Shown: positions 25,457 through 33,845 of the stretch, piece after piece
Numbering within the stretch: the first letter of the stretch is position 1
Layout of the letters: each line of letters begins with the position of its first letter
Source: Lentisphaerota bacterium
GTDB taxonomy: Bacteria > Verrucomicrobiota > Kiritimatiellia > UBA8416 > JAIOPI01
Direction: 5' to 3'
NCBI GenBank assembly: GCA_021413965.1
Contig: JAIOPI010000004.1
Span: 372,001-436,000 of the forward strand
DNA: 64,000 bases
Notes under the pieces: model-generated
Told to the model about the DNA's origin: nothing
Database searches by the model: none
The model's input: the letters and a program-made list of their open reading frames with translations, nothing else
Made by a program: the position numbers and the translations under genes

Positions 25457-28388
25457 ACGAGCAGCCCATCGAGTTGCCGCAGTTGAAGCAGCGGTAGCAG
25501 GCCCCGTTCCGCACGGTGATGGACCCGCAGACGTCGCACACCGGGGCGTCCGTCATGAAGTGCTCGAACCCCCCGTCGACACGGTCCTCGATGGCGGACG
25601 TGCCGCCCGCCTTGTCCGCCACCACGGGCTGGGCCGGTGCCAGCGCCAGCGTCGCCGTGGCCGCCGCCAGAGGCCGCCGCACGGACTGCTCCGCCTTGCC
25701 GTCCGGGAAGGTCTGGTCCAGCCAGCGGAAGATGTAGTCCACGATCGACTTCGCCATCGGGATGTCGGCATTCTTCGTGAAGCCGCTCGGCTCGAAGCGC
25801 GTGTGGCTGAACTTCCGGCACAGCTCCTTCACCGGAACGCCATACTGCAGGCACAGCGAGATGGCGGTCCCGAAGGAGTCCATGATGCCGCCCACCGTGC
25901 TGCCTTCCTTGGCCATCGTGATGAAGAGCTCGCCCGGCAGGCCGTCCTCATACACGCCCACCGTGAGATAGCCCTCGTGGCCCGCCAGGTCGAACTTGTG
26001 CGTGATCGAGTTGCGCGTCGCGGGCATGCGCCGGCGGAAGGGCGCGTTGCGCACAGCCTGCGTTTCGGCGTCCACCACGTCCTCCTCCGCCGCGTCCGCC
26101 GCCCCGCCCGACTTGCTCGTGCTCAGGGGCTGCGTGCGCTTCGACCCGTCACGGTAGATGGCCACGGCCTTCAGGCCCAACCGCCACCCCTCCATGTACG
26201 TCTCGAGAATCTGCTCGGGCGTCGCATCCTTGGGCAGGTTGACGGTCTTGCTGATCGCGCCCGACAGGAAGGGCTGCACGGCGGCCATCATGTGCAGGTG
26301 CGCCTTGTAGGGAATCGTGCGCGTCCCGTTCACCGGCTTGAAGGCGCAATCGAACACCGGCAGGTGCCGCTCATCCAGCCCGGGCGCGCCTTCGATCGTG
26401 TCGTTCTTCTCGATGAAGTCCACGATGGCCTTCGAGGCTTCCGCGTTGTAGCCCAGGCGCTGCAACGCGGCCGGCACCGTGCGATTCACCAGCTTCATGA
26501 CGCCGCCGCCCGCCAGCTGCTTGTACTTCACCAGCGCGATGTCCGGCTCCACGCCCGTCGTGTCGCAGTCCATCATGAAGCCGATCGTGCCTGTCGGGGC
26601 CAGCACCGTGACCTGCGCATTGCGGAACCCGCTGCGGTCGCCCATGTGCACCACGTGATCCCACGCGCGCACCGCCTCCACGTACATGCGGGTCGGAACG
26701 CGATCCGGGTCGATGCCTGTCAGCGCGTCCTGGTGCATGCGCATCACGTCCAGCATGCAGCGGCGATTGCGCTCGAACCCATCGAACGGCCCGCTGACCT
26801 CCGCCAGTTCCTGGGACGCCGAGTTGGCGTATCCGTGCATCAGCGCCGTGATGGTGCCCGCGTAGGCGCGGCCCTCGTCGCTGTCGTACGGCAGCCCCTG
26901 GCGCATCAGCAGCGCGCCGAGGTTCGCATAGCCCAGGCCCAGCGGCCGGTACAGGTGCGAGTTCAGCGCGATCCGGGCCGTCGGGTAGCTCGCGTTGTCC
27001 ACCAGGATGTCCTGCGCCGTGATCAACAGCCGCACCACGTGCCGGAAGCGCTTGAGGTCGAACGTGCCTTCCGCATCCACGACCTTCATCAGGTTGATGG
27101 AGGCGAGGTTGCAGGCGCTGTCGTCGAGGAACATGTATTCCGAGCACGGGTTGCTCGCGTTGATCGGACCGCTCTGCTTGCAGGTGTGCCAGCGGTTGAT
27201 GGTCGAATCGTACTGCAGCCCGGGGTCGCCGCAGATGTGGGCGCCGGACGCAATGTTCTTCATCATCTCGCGCGCGTCCAGCGTCTCCACCACCGCGCCC
27301 GTCGTCACGGCCCGCGTCTGCCACTTGCCCCCCTGCTCCACCGCGCGCATGAACTCGTCCGTCACGCGCACCGACAGGTTCGCATTCTGAAACATGACCG
27401 ACTCGTACGCCTCGCCGCCGAAGCTGCCGTCGTACCCGTTCTCAATCAGCGCCCAGGCCTTCTGCTCCTCGTTGGACTTCGCGTTGATGAACTCCACGAT
27501 GTCGGGGTGGTGGCACTTCAGGCTCTGCATCTTCGCCGCGCGCCGCGTCTTGCCGCCGGACTTGATGACCGCGGCCACCTGGTCGTATACGCGCATGAAG
27601 CTCAGCGGACCGGACGGCGTGCCGCCGCCCGACAGGCGCTCGCGGCTGCTGCGGATCGTGCTCAAATCCGTGCCCGTGCCCGACCCGAACTTGAACAGCA
27701 TGGCCTCGGCGGAGGCAAGGCGCATGATGTCTTCCATGCTGTCGTCGACGGCCTGAATGAAACAGGCCGAGGACTGCGGGTGCCGATACGTGTCACCGGC
27801 CAGCGCGATCTCGCCCTTCTCCTGGTCCCAGGCATAGGCGTGACGCGACGGCGAGGTGTGCCCATAGACATGGTGCAAGCCGACGTTGAACCAGACCGGG
27901 CTGTTGAATGCGCCGTACTGGTGCACGCACACGTACGCGAGCTCGTTGTAGAACACCTCCGCGTCTTCGGCGCTCGCGAAGTAACCGTCCTTCAGCCCCC
28001 AGTCGGCAATCGTGCGCGCCACCCGGTGGACGAGCTGACGCACCGAGTGCTCGCGATCCGACGTGCCAATCGTGCCGTAGAAATATTTCGAGGCCACCAC
28101 GTTCGTGGCCAGCATCGACCACGACTTGGGAACTTCCACGTCGTCCTGGGCGAACACTTCGTTGCCCTTGTCGTCGCCGATGGAGGCGCGACGACGCTCC
28201 CATTCCAGGTCGTCGAACGGGCTGACACCCGGCCGCGTGAACACCCGGTCAACCTTCATGAATTTCTTCTCTGCAGAGGAGGGTTGAGCCCCCTCGCCCA
28301 CGGCCTTCCCAACGCTAAAACGGCGGGTGGGTTTGGCGCTTTGCTCGGTTTCGGGTTCCACATCAGCAGGTTCACGTACATTCAGCAT
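25455..28388 (-). CDS. nrdJ: Vitamin B12-dependent (class II) ribonucleotide reductase
   Basis: 977 residues. Reduces ribonucleotides to deoxyribonucleotides using adenosylcobalamin, independent of oxygen. The catalytic barrel shows VWFNVGLH near residue 165, ACFIQAVDD with a redox Cys, the SGGGTPSGPLSFM loop, CNLASINL with Cys, and GTIGFMMDCDTTGVEP, the finger loop. The C-terminal TSCPD-type domain (about 780-880) is followed by a Cys-rich end CDVCGSITVRNGACYRCF and CGNSMGC that probably binds zinc and carries the reducing Cys pair. The first 45 residues are poorly conserved, so the start could lie downstream. No nrdAB or nrdD is in the window. A promoter with a NrdR-like box lies upstream. 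Confidence 0.94.
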   Translation of the reverse strand: MLNVREPADVEPETEQSAKPTRRFSVGKAVGEGAQPSSAEKKFMKVDRVFTRPGVSPFDDLEWERRRASIGDDKGNEVFAQDDVEVPKSWSMLATNVVASKYFYGTIGTSDREHSVRQLVHRVARTIADWGLKDGYFASAEDAEVFYNELAYVCVHQYGAFNSPVWFNVGLHHVYGHTSPSRHAYAWDQEKGEIALAGDTYRHPQSSACFIQAVDDSMEDIMRLASAEAMLFKFGSGTGTDLSTIRSSRERLSGGGTPSGPLSFMRVYDQVAAVIKSGGKTRRAAKMQSLKCHHPDIVEFINAKSNEEQKAWALIENGYDGSFGGEAYESVMFQNANLSVRVTDEFMRAVEQGGKWQTRAVTTGAVVETLDAREMMKNIASGAHICGDPGLQYDSTINRWHTCKQSGPINASNPCSEYMFLDDSACNLASINLMKVVDAEGTFDLKRFRHVVRLLITAQDILVDNASYPTARIALNSHLYRPLGLGYANLGALLMRQGLPYDSDEGRAYAGTITALMHGYANSASQELAEVSGPFDGFERNRRCMLDVMRMHQDALTGIDPDRVPTRMYVEAVRAWDHVVHMGDRSGFRNAQVTVLAPTGTIGFMMDCDTTGVEPDIALVKYKQLAGGGVMKLVNRTVPAALQRLGYNAEASKAIVDFIEKNDTIEGAPGLDERHLPVFDCAFKPVNGTRTIPYKAHLHMMAAVQPFLSGAISKTVNLPKDATPEQILETYMEGWRLGLKAVAIYRDGSKRTQPLSTSKSGGAADAAEEDVVDAETQAVRNAPFRRRMPATRNSITHKFDLAGHEGYLTVGVYEDGLPGELFITMAKEGSTVGGIMDSFGTAISLCLQYGVPVKELCRKFSHTRFEPSGFTKNADIPMAKSIVDYIFRWLDQTFPDGKAEQSVRRPLAAATATLALAPAQPVVADKAGGTSAIEDRVDGGFEHFMTDAPVCDVCGSITVRNGACYRCFNCGNSMGCS

Positions 28389-28449
28389 CTCAGCGCCTCC
28401 GGTTCACTCACAAGTGCGGTCATATCAAAGGGTTGCCACTGTGGCTATG

Positions 28450-28465
28450 CCACCATATATAGCGG
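28450..28465 (-). promoter_or_regulatory. NrdR-box-like site
   Basis: A 16-base site around CATATATAG matches about 12 of 16 positions of the NrdR box (ACACTATATATAGTGT). It lies just downstream of the predicted transcription start and about 62 bases before nrdJ. GGCTATG repeats flank it at 28443-28449 and 28464-28470, 21 bases apart. Only one good box is visible, whereas NrdR usually binds two. Confidence 0.45.
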
Positions 28466-28475
28466 CTATGAAACT

Positions 28476-28504
28476 AATATGCCCCCACCCGTAGTGAGAA
28501 ACAA
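28476..28504 (-). promoter_or_regulatory. nrdJ promoter with AT-rich upstream palindrome
   Basis: Minus strand TTGTTT (28499-28504), 17 bases, CATATT (28476-28481). Just upstream, AAAAAT (28507-28512) and ATTTTT (28519-28524) form a palindrome placed like an UP element. The remaining 28525-28680, up to the end of der, holds no gene. Confidence 0.42.
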
Positions 28505-28680
28505 GAAAAAATACCGCGATTTTTAGGACGTCAGAAACGGCCTGTTTACCGCCCTCTTGTCAATAATGAGAAGACAAAACGGTTCCATTCCGCCACGTGA
28601 ACGGCTGGAAACGCAAAAAGATTTGAGCGTACAGGGGGACGGTGTGAGCCGGTGGCGTAGCGGCTGCCGTGGCGCCGCCG

Positions 28681-30159
28681 CTAGGGCTTCCGCTTCGGAC
28701 CGCCGCGCGGGGGCTTCTTGTTCGCGTTGGAGCGGATCAGCGGGCGACGCCGCGGCACATCGGCCGTGCCTTCGCGCGGCTCGCGGCGGCGCGCCACGAA
28801 TTGCAGCACGATGGGCGCGCCTTCAAGCCCGAATTTCTCGCGCAGTGACCGTTCGAGATAGTCGCGGTAAGCGGGCGGCACCGCCCCTCCCTCCACGTTG
28901 ATGAACAGGCGAATGCGGATCGGATCGCAGCCCACTTGCGTGACGTAATACAACTTGAGCCGCTTGCCGCTGATCGCCGGCGCCTGCACGCGCTCGTACG
29001 CATCCAGAATGGCGCGGTTCAAGATCCCCGTCGGCAATCGCGTCTGCACCTGGGCCGCCACCGCGTCGATAACCTCCAGGCTGCGCCGGATGTTGAAGCC
29101 GCTGTGAGCGGACACATACAGGATGGGACAGTGACTGAGGAACGGCATCTCTTCGCGCAGCGCGGGATCGTAGCGGCGCTGCGTGGCTTCCGCCAGGTCC
29201 CACTTGTTCACCAGCACCACCGCGCCGCGCTGGTACTTCATGACCATCGCCGCAATGGTCTTGTCCTGGGCCGTAGGTCCAACCGCCGCATCGAGCAGCA
29301 ACACGGCCACGTTGGCGCGCGCCAGGCTGTCTTCTGTGCGCATGCGGCTGAAGCGCTCCACGACCGTATCGATCTTGCCGCTGCGCCGCATCCCCGCCGT
29401 GTCCACGAGCAGGTAGCGCCGCGCGGTCGGCCCCGTGCCCACCTGGAACGGGATGTCGATGCTGTCACGCGTCGTCCCCGGCACGGACGACACAATCACC
29501 CGCTCGTCACCCAGCAGCCGATTGATGAATGACGACTTGCCCACGTTGGGCCGGCCCACAATGGCGACGCGCAGCGGTTCGGCAACGTTGGCGTCCGCGC
29601 CAGGCGAGGCCGGCGGACAGGCCTTGATGACGGCCTCCTTGACCGCATCGAATCCGCGATTGTGCAGCGCTGCGACGGGGAACACCGGGAAGCCGAGCCG
29701 GTCGAACTCCGTCGCATCGAGATCGCGCGCCGCCGTGTCCGCCTTGTTGGCGAGCACCAGTGTCTGGCAGCCGCTCTTGCGCAGCCACGTGGCCACGGCC
29801 GAGTCCAACGGATGCAGGCCCGCCTCGATGTCGACCACGAGCAGCGCCACGGCCGCGTCCGCCAGCGCGGCTTCCACCTGCCGCCGCACGCCGGCCTCAA
29901 TCACGTCCGTGCTGGTGGCGCGGTCTACGTTGCTCACGCCGCCGGTGTCCACCAACTGCACCTTCTCCGCCCCCCAGTGCGCATCGTAGACGAGCCGATC
30001 CCGCGTGACCCCTGGCTGCGCGTGCACGATGGCAATCCGTCGACTCGCCAGCCGGTTGAAGATGGCCGACTTGCCGACGTTGGGCCGGCCCACGATGGCA
30101 ATCACGCGCTGCTTGGAATCGGCGGGCGTCGGCATGGCGTCGGATTCGGAGGCATTCAT
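28681..30159 (-). CDS. der: Ribosome assembly GTPase Der (EngA)
   Basis: 492 residues. A tandem GTPase needed for 50S ribosomal subunit maturation. Two GTPase domains are visible: the first with GRPNVGKSAIFN, DTGG and NKAD, the second with GRPNVGKSSFIN, DTAG and NKWD. The KH-like domain follows from about residue 370, with YYVTQVGCDPIRIRLFIN, and the tail is Lys/Arg-rich. The start at 30159 was chosen because GGTGA lies upstream and the longer frame has no ribosome site. A promoter at 30220-30248 gives a leader of about 54 bases. Confidence 0.95.
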   Translation of the reverse strand: MNASESDAMPTPADSKQRVIAIVGRPNVGKSAIFNRLASRRIAIVHAQPGVTRDRLVYDAHWGAEKVQLVDTGGVSNVDRATSTDVIEAGVRRQVEAALADAAVALLVVDIEAGLHPLDSAVATWLRKSGCQTLVLANKADTAARDLDATEFDRLGFPVFPVAALHNRGFDAVKEAVIKACPPASPGADANVAEPLRVAIVGRPNVGKSSFINRLLGDERVIVSSVPGTTRDSIDIPFQVGTGPTARRYLLVDTAGMRRSGKIDTVVERFSRMRTEDSLARANVAVLLLDAAVGPTAQDKTIAAMVMKYQRGAVVLVNKWDLAEATQRRYDPALREEMPFLSHCPILYVSAHSGFNIRRSLEVIDAVAAQVQTRLPTGILNRAILDAYERVQAPAISGKRLKLYYVTQVGCDPIRIRLFINVEGGAVPPAYRDYLERSLREKFGLEGAPIVLQFVARRREPREGTADVPRRRPLIRSNANKKPPRGGPKRKP

Positions 30160-30219
30160 GGAACGTTCACCAGGCGAATTGTTCAAAGGTCCACGCGTCG
30201 AACGAGTACAAGGGTGTTG

Positions 30220-30248
30220 ACTATACACGCCAGGACGCCCCTTGGCGA
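30220..30248 (-). promoter_or_regulatory. der promoter
   Basis: Minus strand TCGCCA (30243-30248), 17 bases, TATAGT (30220-30225), a five-of-six -10. The predicted start is near 30213. Confidence 0.5.
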
Positions 30249-30306
30249 GACAGGACTGCGCCGCAGACAGGGCGACAGCGCGCCCCGGTCCGCACGCGCC
30301 CCGCGC

Positions 30307-30981
30307 TCACGGGGCCGGTGCGACGCCGGTGGCTTCGCCCGGGTGCATCCCGCGGCGGAGCCCCAGCGCCAGCGTCCCAATGCCCGCCAGTTGGACCAGG
30401 TGGAAAAGCCCATTGTGGTCGAATGGCACGACGACGCGGACCGATGCGTGGCTCGCCTGCACACCCGCCGCCGCCAGATTGAGCAGGATGGCGAGCGACA
30501 TGATCCCGGCCCCCTTCAAGCGCCTGGTCGCCGCCAGCATCGCATAGATCGCCAACGCCCCCACGAGCGCCGTCGCCTCGTAGACAACGAAAACAATAAA
30601 CGCTCCTTTGGTGAGTTCTGTCAGCAGGTAGAAGGCCGCGCCCACGCCGACGCACCAGGGAACGAGGCGCCCGGCCGCGGCTCGCCCGCGCCAATCGCCA
30701 ACCGCCCCCGCCACGAACAGCGCCACGAGAATACCCAGGACAAGGTAGAGTGGCCGCCAAATCATCGCCCGCACGGCCTCCGACATGTCGAAGCCATGGG
30801 CAATCGTCCCGAGCACGGACGAACATGCCACAAGGCCGAAGACCCAGCTCCAAAGCCGGCGCCTCCATCGGTCAGCCGCTCCCGAGCGCCACAGGGAGGC
30901 ACCTGCCATGATACACGCCAGCGCGTTCACCGCGTCGGTGGCGCTGGTCGTCAGTTCCGTTGGAGACGAGGTCACGAGCAT
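30307..30981 (-). CDS. Seven-TM protein, DUF6962/ceramidase-like
   Basis: 224 residues, nearly all membrane, with about seven helices. It resembles the uncharacterised DUF6962-type family: WSWVFGLVACSSVLGTIAHGFDMS in the second helix and FDHNGLFHLVQLAGI in the last. The paired His and Asp in helix two and the two His in the last helix recall the metal-binding pattern of CREST hydrolases (alkaline ceramidases, PAQR receptors), though the spacing HxxxxH differs from their HxxxH. That link is inference. The ATG at 30981 is 42 bases after lgt, so it may be co-transcribed with gltX and lgt. Confidence 0.6.
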   Translation of the reverse strand: MLVTSSPTELTTSATDAVNALACIMAGASLWRSGAADRWRRRLWSWVFGLVACSSVLGTIAHGFDMSEAVRAMIWRPLYLVLGILVALFVAGAVGDWRGRAAAGRLVPWCVGVGAAFYLLTELTKGAFIVFVVYEATALVGALAIYAMLAATRRLKGAGIMSLAILLNLAAAGVQASHASVRVVVPFDHNGLFHLVQLAGIGTLALGLRRGMHPGEATGVAPAP

Positions 30982-31023
30982 GGGCTCCGTCCCGCCTCAG
31001 CCATGGCGCCAAATCGGCACCCG

Positions 31024-32043
31024 CTATGGTGCGTTGTCTGCATGCGGCGTGCCCCGCGCGTCGTTGGATTCCGGGGTCGTGTCGATCACCGGGTAGATCG
31101 CGGAGTGGCGGAGGCCCGGGTGGCGGCTGCCGTAGCGCGCCGGGACATCCTGCGTCCAGTCACTGGGGAGTGTGAGTGAGAACGCCAGCAGGCTGCCAAA
31201 CAGCAGCCGGCGCCACCAGAGGCCGTCGCCCACGGCATGCCCCGTTGCCGCGGCCTCGTGCGGCGGCACGCCGCGGCCGTCGGAATCGGAACCGCGCATG
31301 CGGCTGAGCACCAGCACCAGGCCGAGCACTGCCATCAGCAGGTTCAGGGCCTGCCCGGTCGCCAGGCCCGCCAAGGTGGTCGGATACTCGCGGAAGAGGT
31401 CGATGAAGATACGCAGGAAGGCATAGAGGAACAGAAAGACGCCGGTGAGCACGCCGCGCGGAACGCCGTACTGCCGCAGCGTCACGAGCAGCGGCAGCAG
31501 GAGGAAATTCTTCAGCCCGTCGTACAGCACCACTGGATGACGGAAGCCGCTGGCGTCAGGAAACTGGACGGCCCACCACACCGAGGTGACTCCGCCGACA
31601 ATCTGCCCGTCGATGAAGTTCCCGAGTCGGCCGATGCCGAGGATGAACGCCGCCGGAATGGCCAGCACGTCGGTGATTTCAAAGAACGGCTTGCGATGCC
31701 GCCGGCAGAACAACCAGACCCCGACCAAGCCCCCCGCCATCAGGCCGTGCGTCGCCATGCCACCGAGCCAGTACGCCGGGATCAATCCGGGATGCGCGCG
31801 GTAGAAGGGCCACTCGTAGAAGATCGTTTCGACGACCCGCCCGCCCAGGAGAACGCCGACGGCGAGCATGAGGCTCAAGTCGTAGACCGTCGGCAACGCG
31901 AGCCCAAGCGCCGCGCGCTTCCGCCGGATAAAGAGGTGCGCATTGAGAAAGCCCAGCGCATAGCTCAGGCCATACCACCAGAGGTATACGCCGCCGATCG
32001 ACCCGATGATCGGGTCGATGCTGTGTACGTATGGGCCGATCAT
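31024..32043 (-). CDS. lgt: Prolipoprotein diacylglyceryl transferase with C-terminal extension
   Basis: 339 residues. Transfers diacylglycerol from phosphatidylglycerol to the lipobox Cys of prolipoproteins, serving the lipoproteins elsewhere in this window. The Lgt signature reads GRLGNFIDGQIVG, with other marks at WWYGLSYALGF and FREYP near the C-terminal helix. After the usual end (about residue 255) comes an extra 80-residue tail with a further hydrophobic segment (WRRLLFGSLLAFSLTLP) and a polar end. The ATG at 32043 has GAGAGG seven bases upstream; GTG 32049 is an alternative. It is 24 bases downstream of gltX. Confidence 0.92.
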   Translation of the reverse strand: MIGPYVHSIDPIIGSIGGVYLWWYGLSYALGFLNAHLFIRRKRAALGLALPTVYDLSLMLAVGVLLGGRVVETIFYEWPFYRAHPGLIPAYWLGGMATHGLMAGGLVGVWLFCRRHRKPFFEITDVLAIPAAFILGIGRLGNFIDGQIVGGVTSVWWAVQFPDASGFRHPVVLYDGLKNFLLLPLLVTLRQYGVPRGVLTGVFLFLYAFLRIFIDLFREYPTTLAGLATGQALNLLMAVLGLVLVLSRMRGSDSDGRGVPPHEAAATGHAVGDGLWWRRLLFGSLLAFSLTLPSDWTQDVPARYGSRHPGLRHSAIYPVIDTTPESNDARGTPHADNAP

Positions 32044-32067
32044 GACCACGCCTCTCGGCGCCCAACG

Positions 32068-33666
32068 CTACGCCGCCGGAACCAGCGCCAGGGTGCGCTC
32101 CAGGCGGCGCCGCACGCGCTCCGCCCCCAGGACCTCGAGCATGACATAAAGCCCGGGTCCCACCCCCATGCCGGACACCGCCACGCGTGCCGCATGAATC
32201 AGATCCGACGGGTTGAGGTTGTGCGCGGCGGCCGCCGCCTTCAGCGCCTCCTCAAGCGCGGCGGCCGTGAAGACGGGCAAGGCCGCCCAGGCCTCGCGCA
32301 ACGCCAGCAGCCCTTCGCGCCCGCCCGGCTTGCGCAGCCGCTTCTGCATCACCTTCTCGTCGTACGGATAATCTTCCGTAAAGAAGAAGCCCGCCTGCGC
32401 CGCCATGTCCGTGTAGAGCTTGATCCGCTCCGCCATCGCATCAATCACCTTCAGCAGGTACCCCTCGTCCATCCCCTCCTGCCAGAATCCGTGGGCCACG
32501 AGGTCCGCGCGGCAGCCCGCCAGGCGCTCGCTCACCGGGCGGCGGCGCAGATGCTCGCCGTTCATCCAGGCCAGCTTGGTCAGATCCACCTGCGCCGGAG
32601 ACGACAAGACCTTCTCGAGCGTGAAGGCGGCCGCCAGCTCCGCCCGCGTCATCACTTCGCGGTCGTCGCCCGGGGACCAGCCGCACAGCGCGAGATAATT
32701 GAACAGCGCCTCCGGCAGGTAGCCCTTCTCGCGGAAGTCGCCCACGTAGGCCGCCCCGTCGCGCTTCGAATACGGCTTGCCCTGCGCGTTGACGATCATC
32801 GGCAGGTGCGCATACTGCGGCGCCGTTGCCCCCAGCGCGTGAAACAGAAACAGGTGCCGGTAGGTGTTCTCCACGTGATCGTCGCCCCGGATGATGTGCG
32901 TCACCCCTTGCGTGACGTCATCCGCCACGTTGCCGAGATGAAACACCGGATGGCCGTCCGAGCGCACGATGACGAAATCCGCCAGCCCGTCGAGTGGCTT
33001 CGCCAGCACGCCCTTGACTTGATCCTGGTACGTGATGCTGCGCCGCGTGAAGCGCAGGCGCGCGGCGCCCGCCACCGACTCCGTGTGCCGCCCCGCCAGG
33101 ATCTCGTCAATCTTGTCCGCCAGCCGGAACCGGACGGACTCCCCGGCATCGAGCACCTCGAGGTCGCGGAAGCCGGCCAGGCACTTGTGTTCGGCCACGG
33201 GCTTGCCCTTGGACGAGATCTGCGCGTAACGGACGCCTTCGCGGCCGATGATCACCGGCTCGTCCGGATGAACGGAAATCTCGCAGGTGCCGGTCACCAC
33301 CACGCCCGGCACGCGCTCGGCATCCCACGGCAGGCGGAAGACGGTGGCCTCGGCGCCTTCGCCGCCCTTGGCAAAGCGATAGGCATCCCCCTGCTCCAGC
33401 AGCCGGGCCGCCGCCGCCAGGTGCGCCTCGCGCTGCGTGGACTGGTACAGCGGCACGTCATCGAACGTGAGCCCCAGCCACTCCATGGCGCCCAGCACCG
33501 CCTGCACCGCTTCCGGGGTGGAGCGCTCGCGATCCGTATCCTCGATGCGCAGCAGGAACTGCCCGCCCGCGTGCCGCGCAAAGAGCCAGTTGAAAATGGC
33601 GGCGCGGATGTTGCCGATGTGAACCTGTCCCGTCGGGCTCGGTGCAAAACGTACGCGTACGGACAT
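32068..33666 (-). CDS. gltX: Glutamyl-tRNA synthetase with an insertion
   Basis: 532 residues against about 470 in typical bacteria. Charges tRNA-Glu. HIGN (near residue 16) is the HIGH motif and YSKRDG the KMSKS-like motif; RIEDTDRERS and IIRGDDHVENT are also typical. The extra length lies between about residues 110 and 225, where the usual Cys zinc-binding region is replaced by an unusual insert with HPDEPVIIGREGVRY and EHKCLAGFRDLE. AGGAG lies eight bases upstream of the ATG. Whether it is discriminating or also charges tRNA-Gln cannot be told; no gatCAB is in the window. Confidence 0.92.
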   Translation of the reverse strand: MSVRVRFAPSPTGQVHIGNIRAAIFNWLFARHAGGQFLLRIEDTDRERSTPEAVQAVLGAMEWLGLTFDDVPLYQSTQREAHLAAAARLLEQGDAYRFAKGGEGAEATVFRLPWDAERVPGVVVTGTCEISVHPDEPVIIGREGVRYAQISSKGKPVAEHKCLAGFRDLEVLDAGESVRFRLADKIDEILAGRHTESVAGAARLRFTRRSITYQDQVKGVLAKPLDGLADFVIVRSDGHPVFHLGNVADDVTQGVTHIIRGDDHVENTYRHLFLFHALGATAPQYAHLPMIVNAQGKPYSKRDGAAYVGDFREKGYLPEALFNYLALCGWSPGDDREVMTRAELAAAFTLEKVLSSPAQVDLTKLAWMNGEHLRRRPVSERLAGCRADLVAHGFWQEGMDEGYLLKVIDAMAERIKLYTDMAAQAGFFFTEDYPYDEKVMQKRLRKPGGREGLLALREAWAALPVFTAAALEEALKAAAAAHNLNPSDLIHAARVAVSGMGVGPGLYVMLEVLGAERVRRRLERTLALVPAA

Positions 33667-33714
33667 GGCGTGAAACTCCTATTCCGGCTCGACTCGCTGA
33701 ATGTGATGCAGGCC

Positions 33715-33744
33715 ACCCTAGCAGATCGCCCCCGCGCGGGTCGA
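33715..33744 (-). promoter_or_regulatory. Possible gltX promoter
   Basis: Minus strand TCGACC (33739-33744), 18 bases, TAGGGT (33715-33720). The match is modest; it would give a 40-base leader with AGGAG. Confidence 0.3.
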
Positions 33745-33845
33745 GGCATGCGTGCCGCCCCGTTCATGCAAGGGGCGCCGTCCAGCGTTTGCGTCGCCCG
33801 GGTGTTAACCGCCAATGACATCACACGCGGGCCCTGGCCCGCACG

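Noticed and set aside
28466..28500. A second NrdR box about three helical turns from the first
   Set aside because: Only fragments such as TAGTG match; the half-sites are not symmetric.
24654..28526. A 1290-codon open frame on the plus strand opposite nrdJ
   Set aside because: It mirrors nrdJ, is rich in Arg, His and Ala as expected from GC-rich antisense frames, and has no recognisable domain.
28389..28680. Cobalamin riboswitch upstream of the B12-dependent reductase gene
   Set aside because: A GCCACTGT motif is present, but on the wrong strand, and no other conserved part of the riboswitch can be traced.
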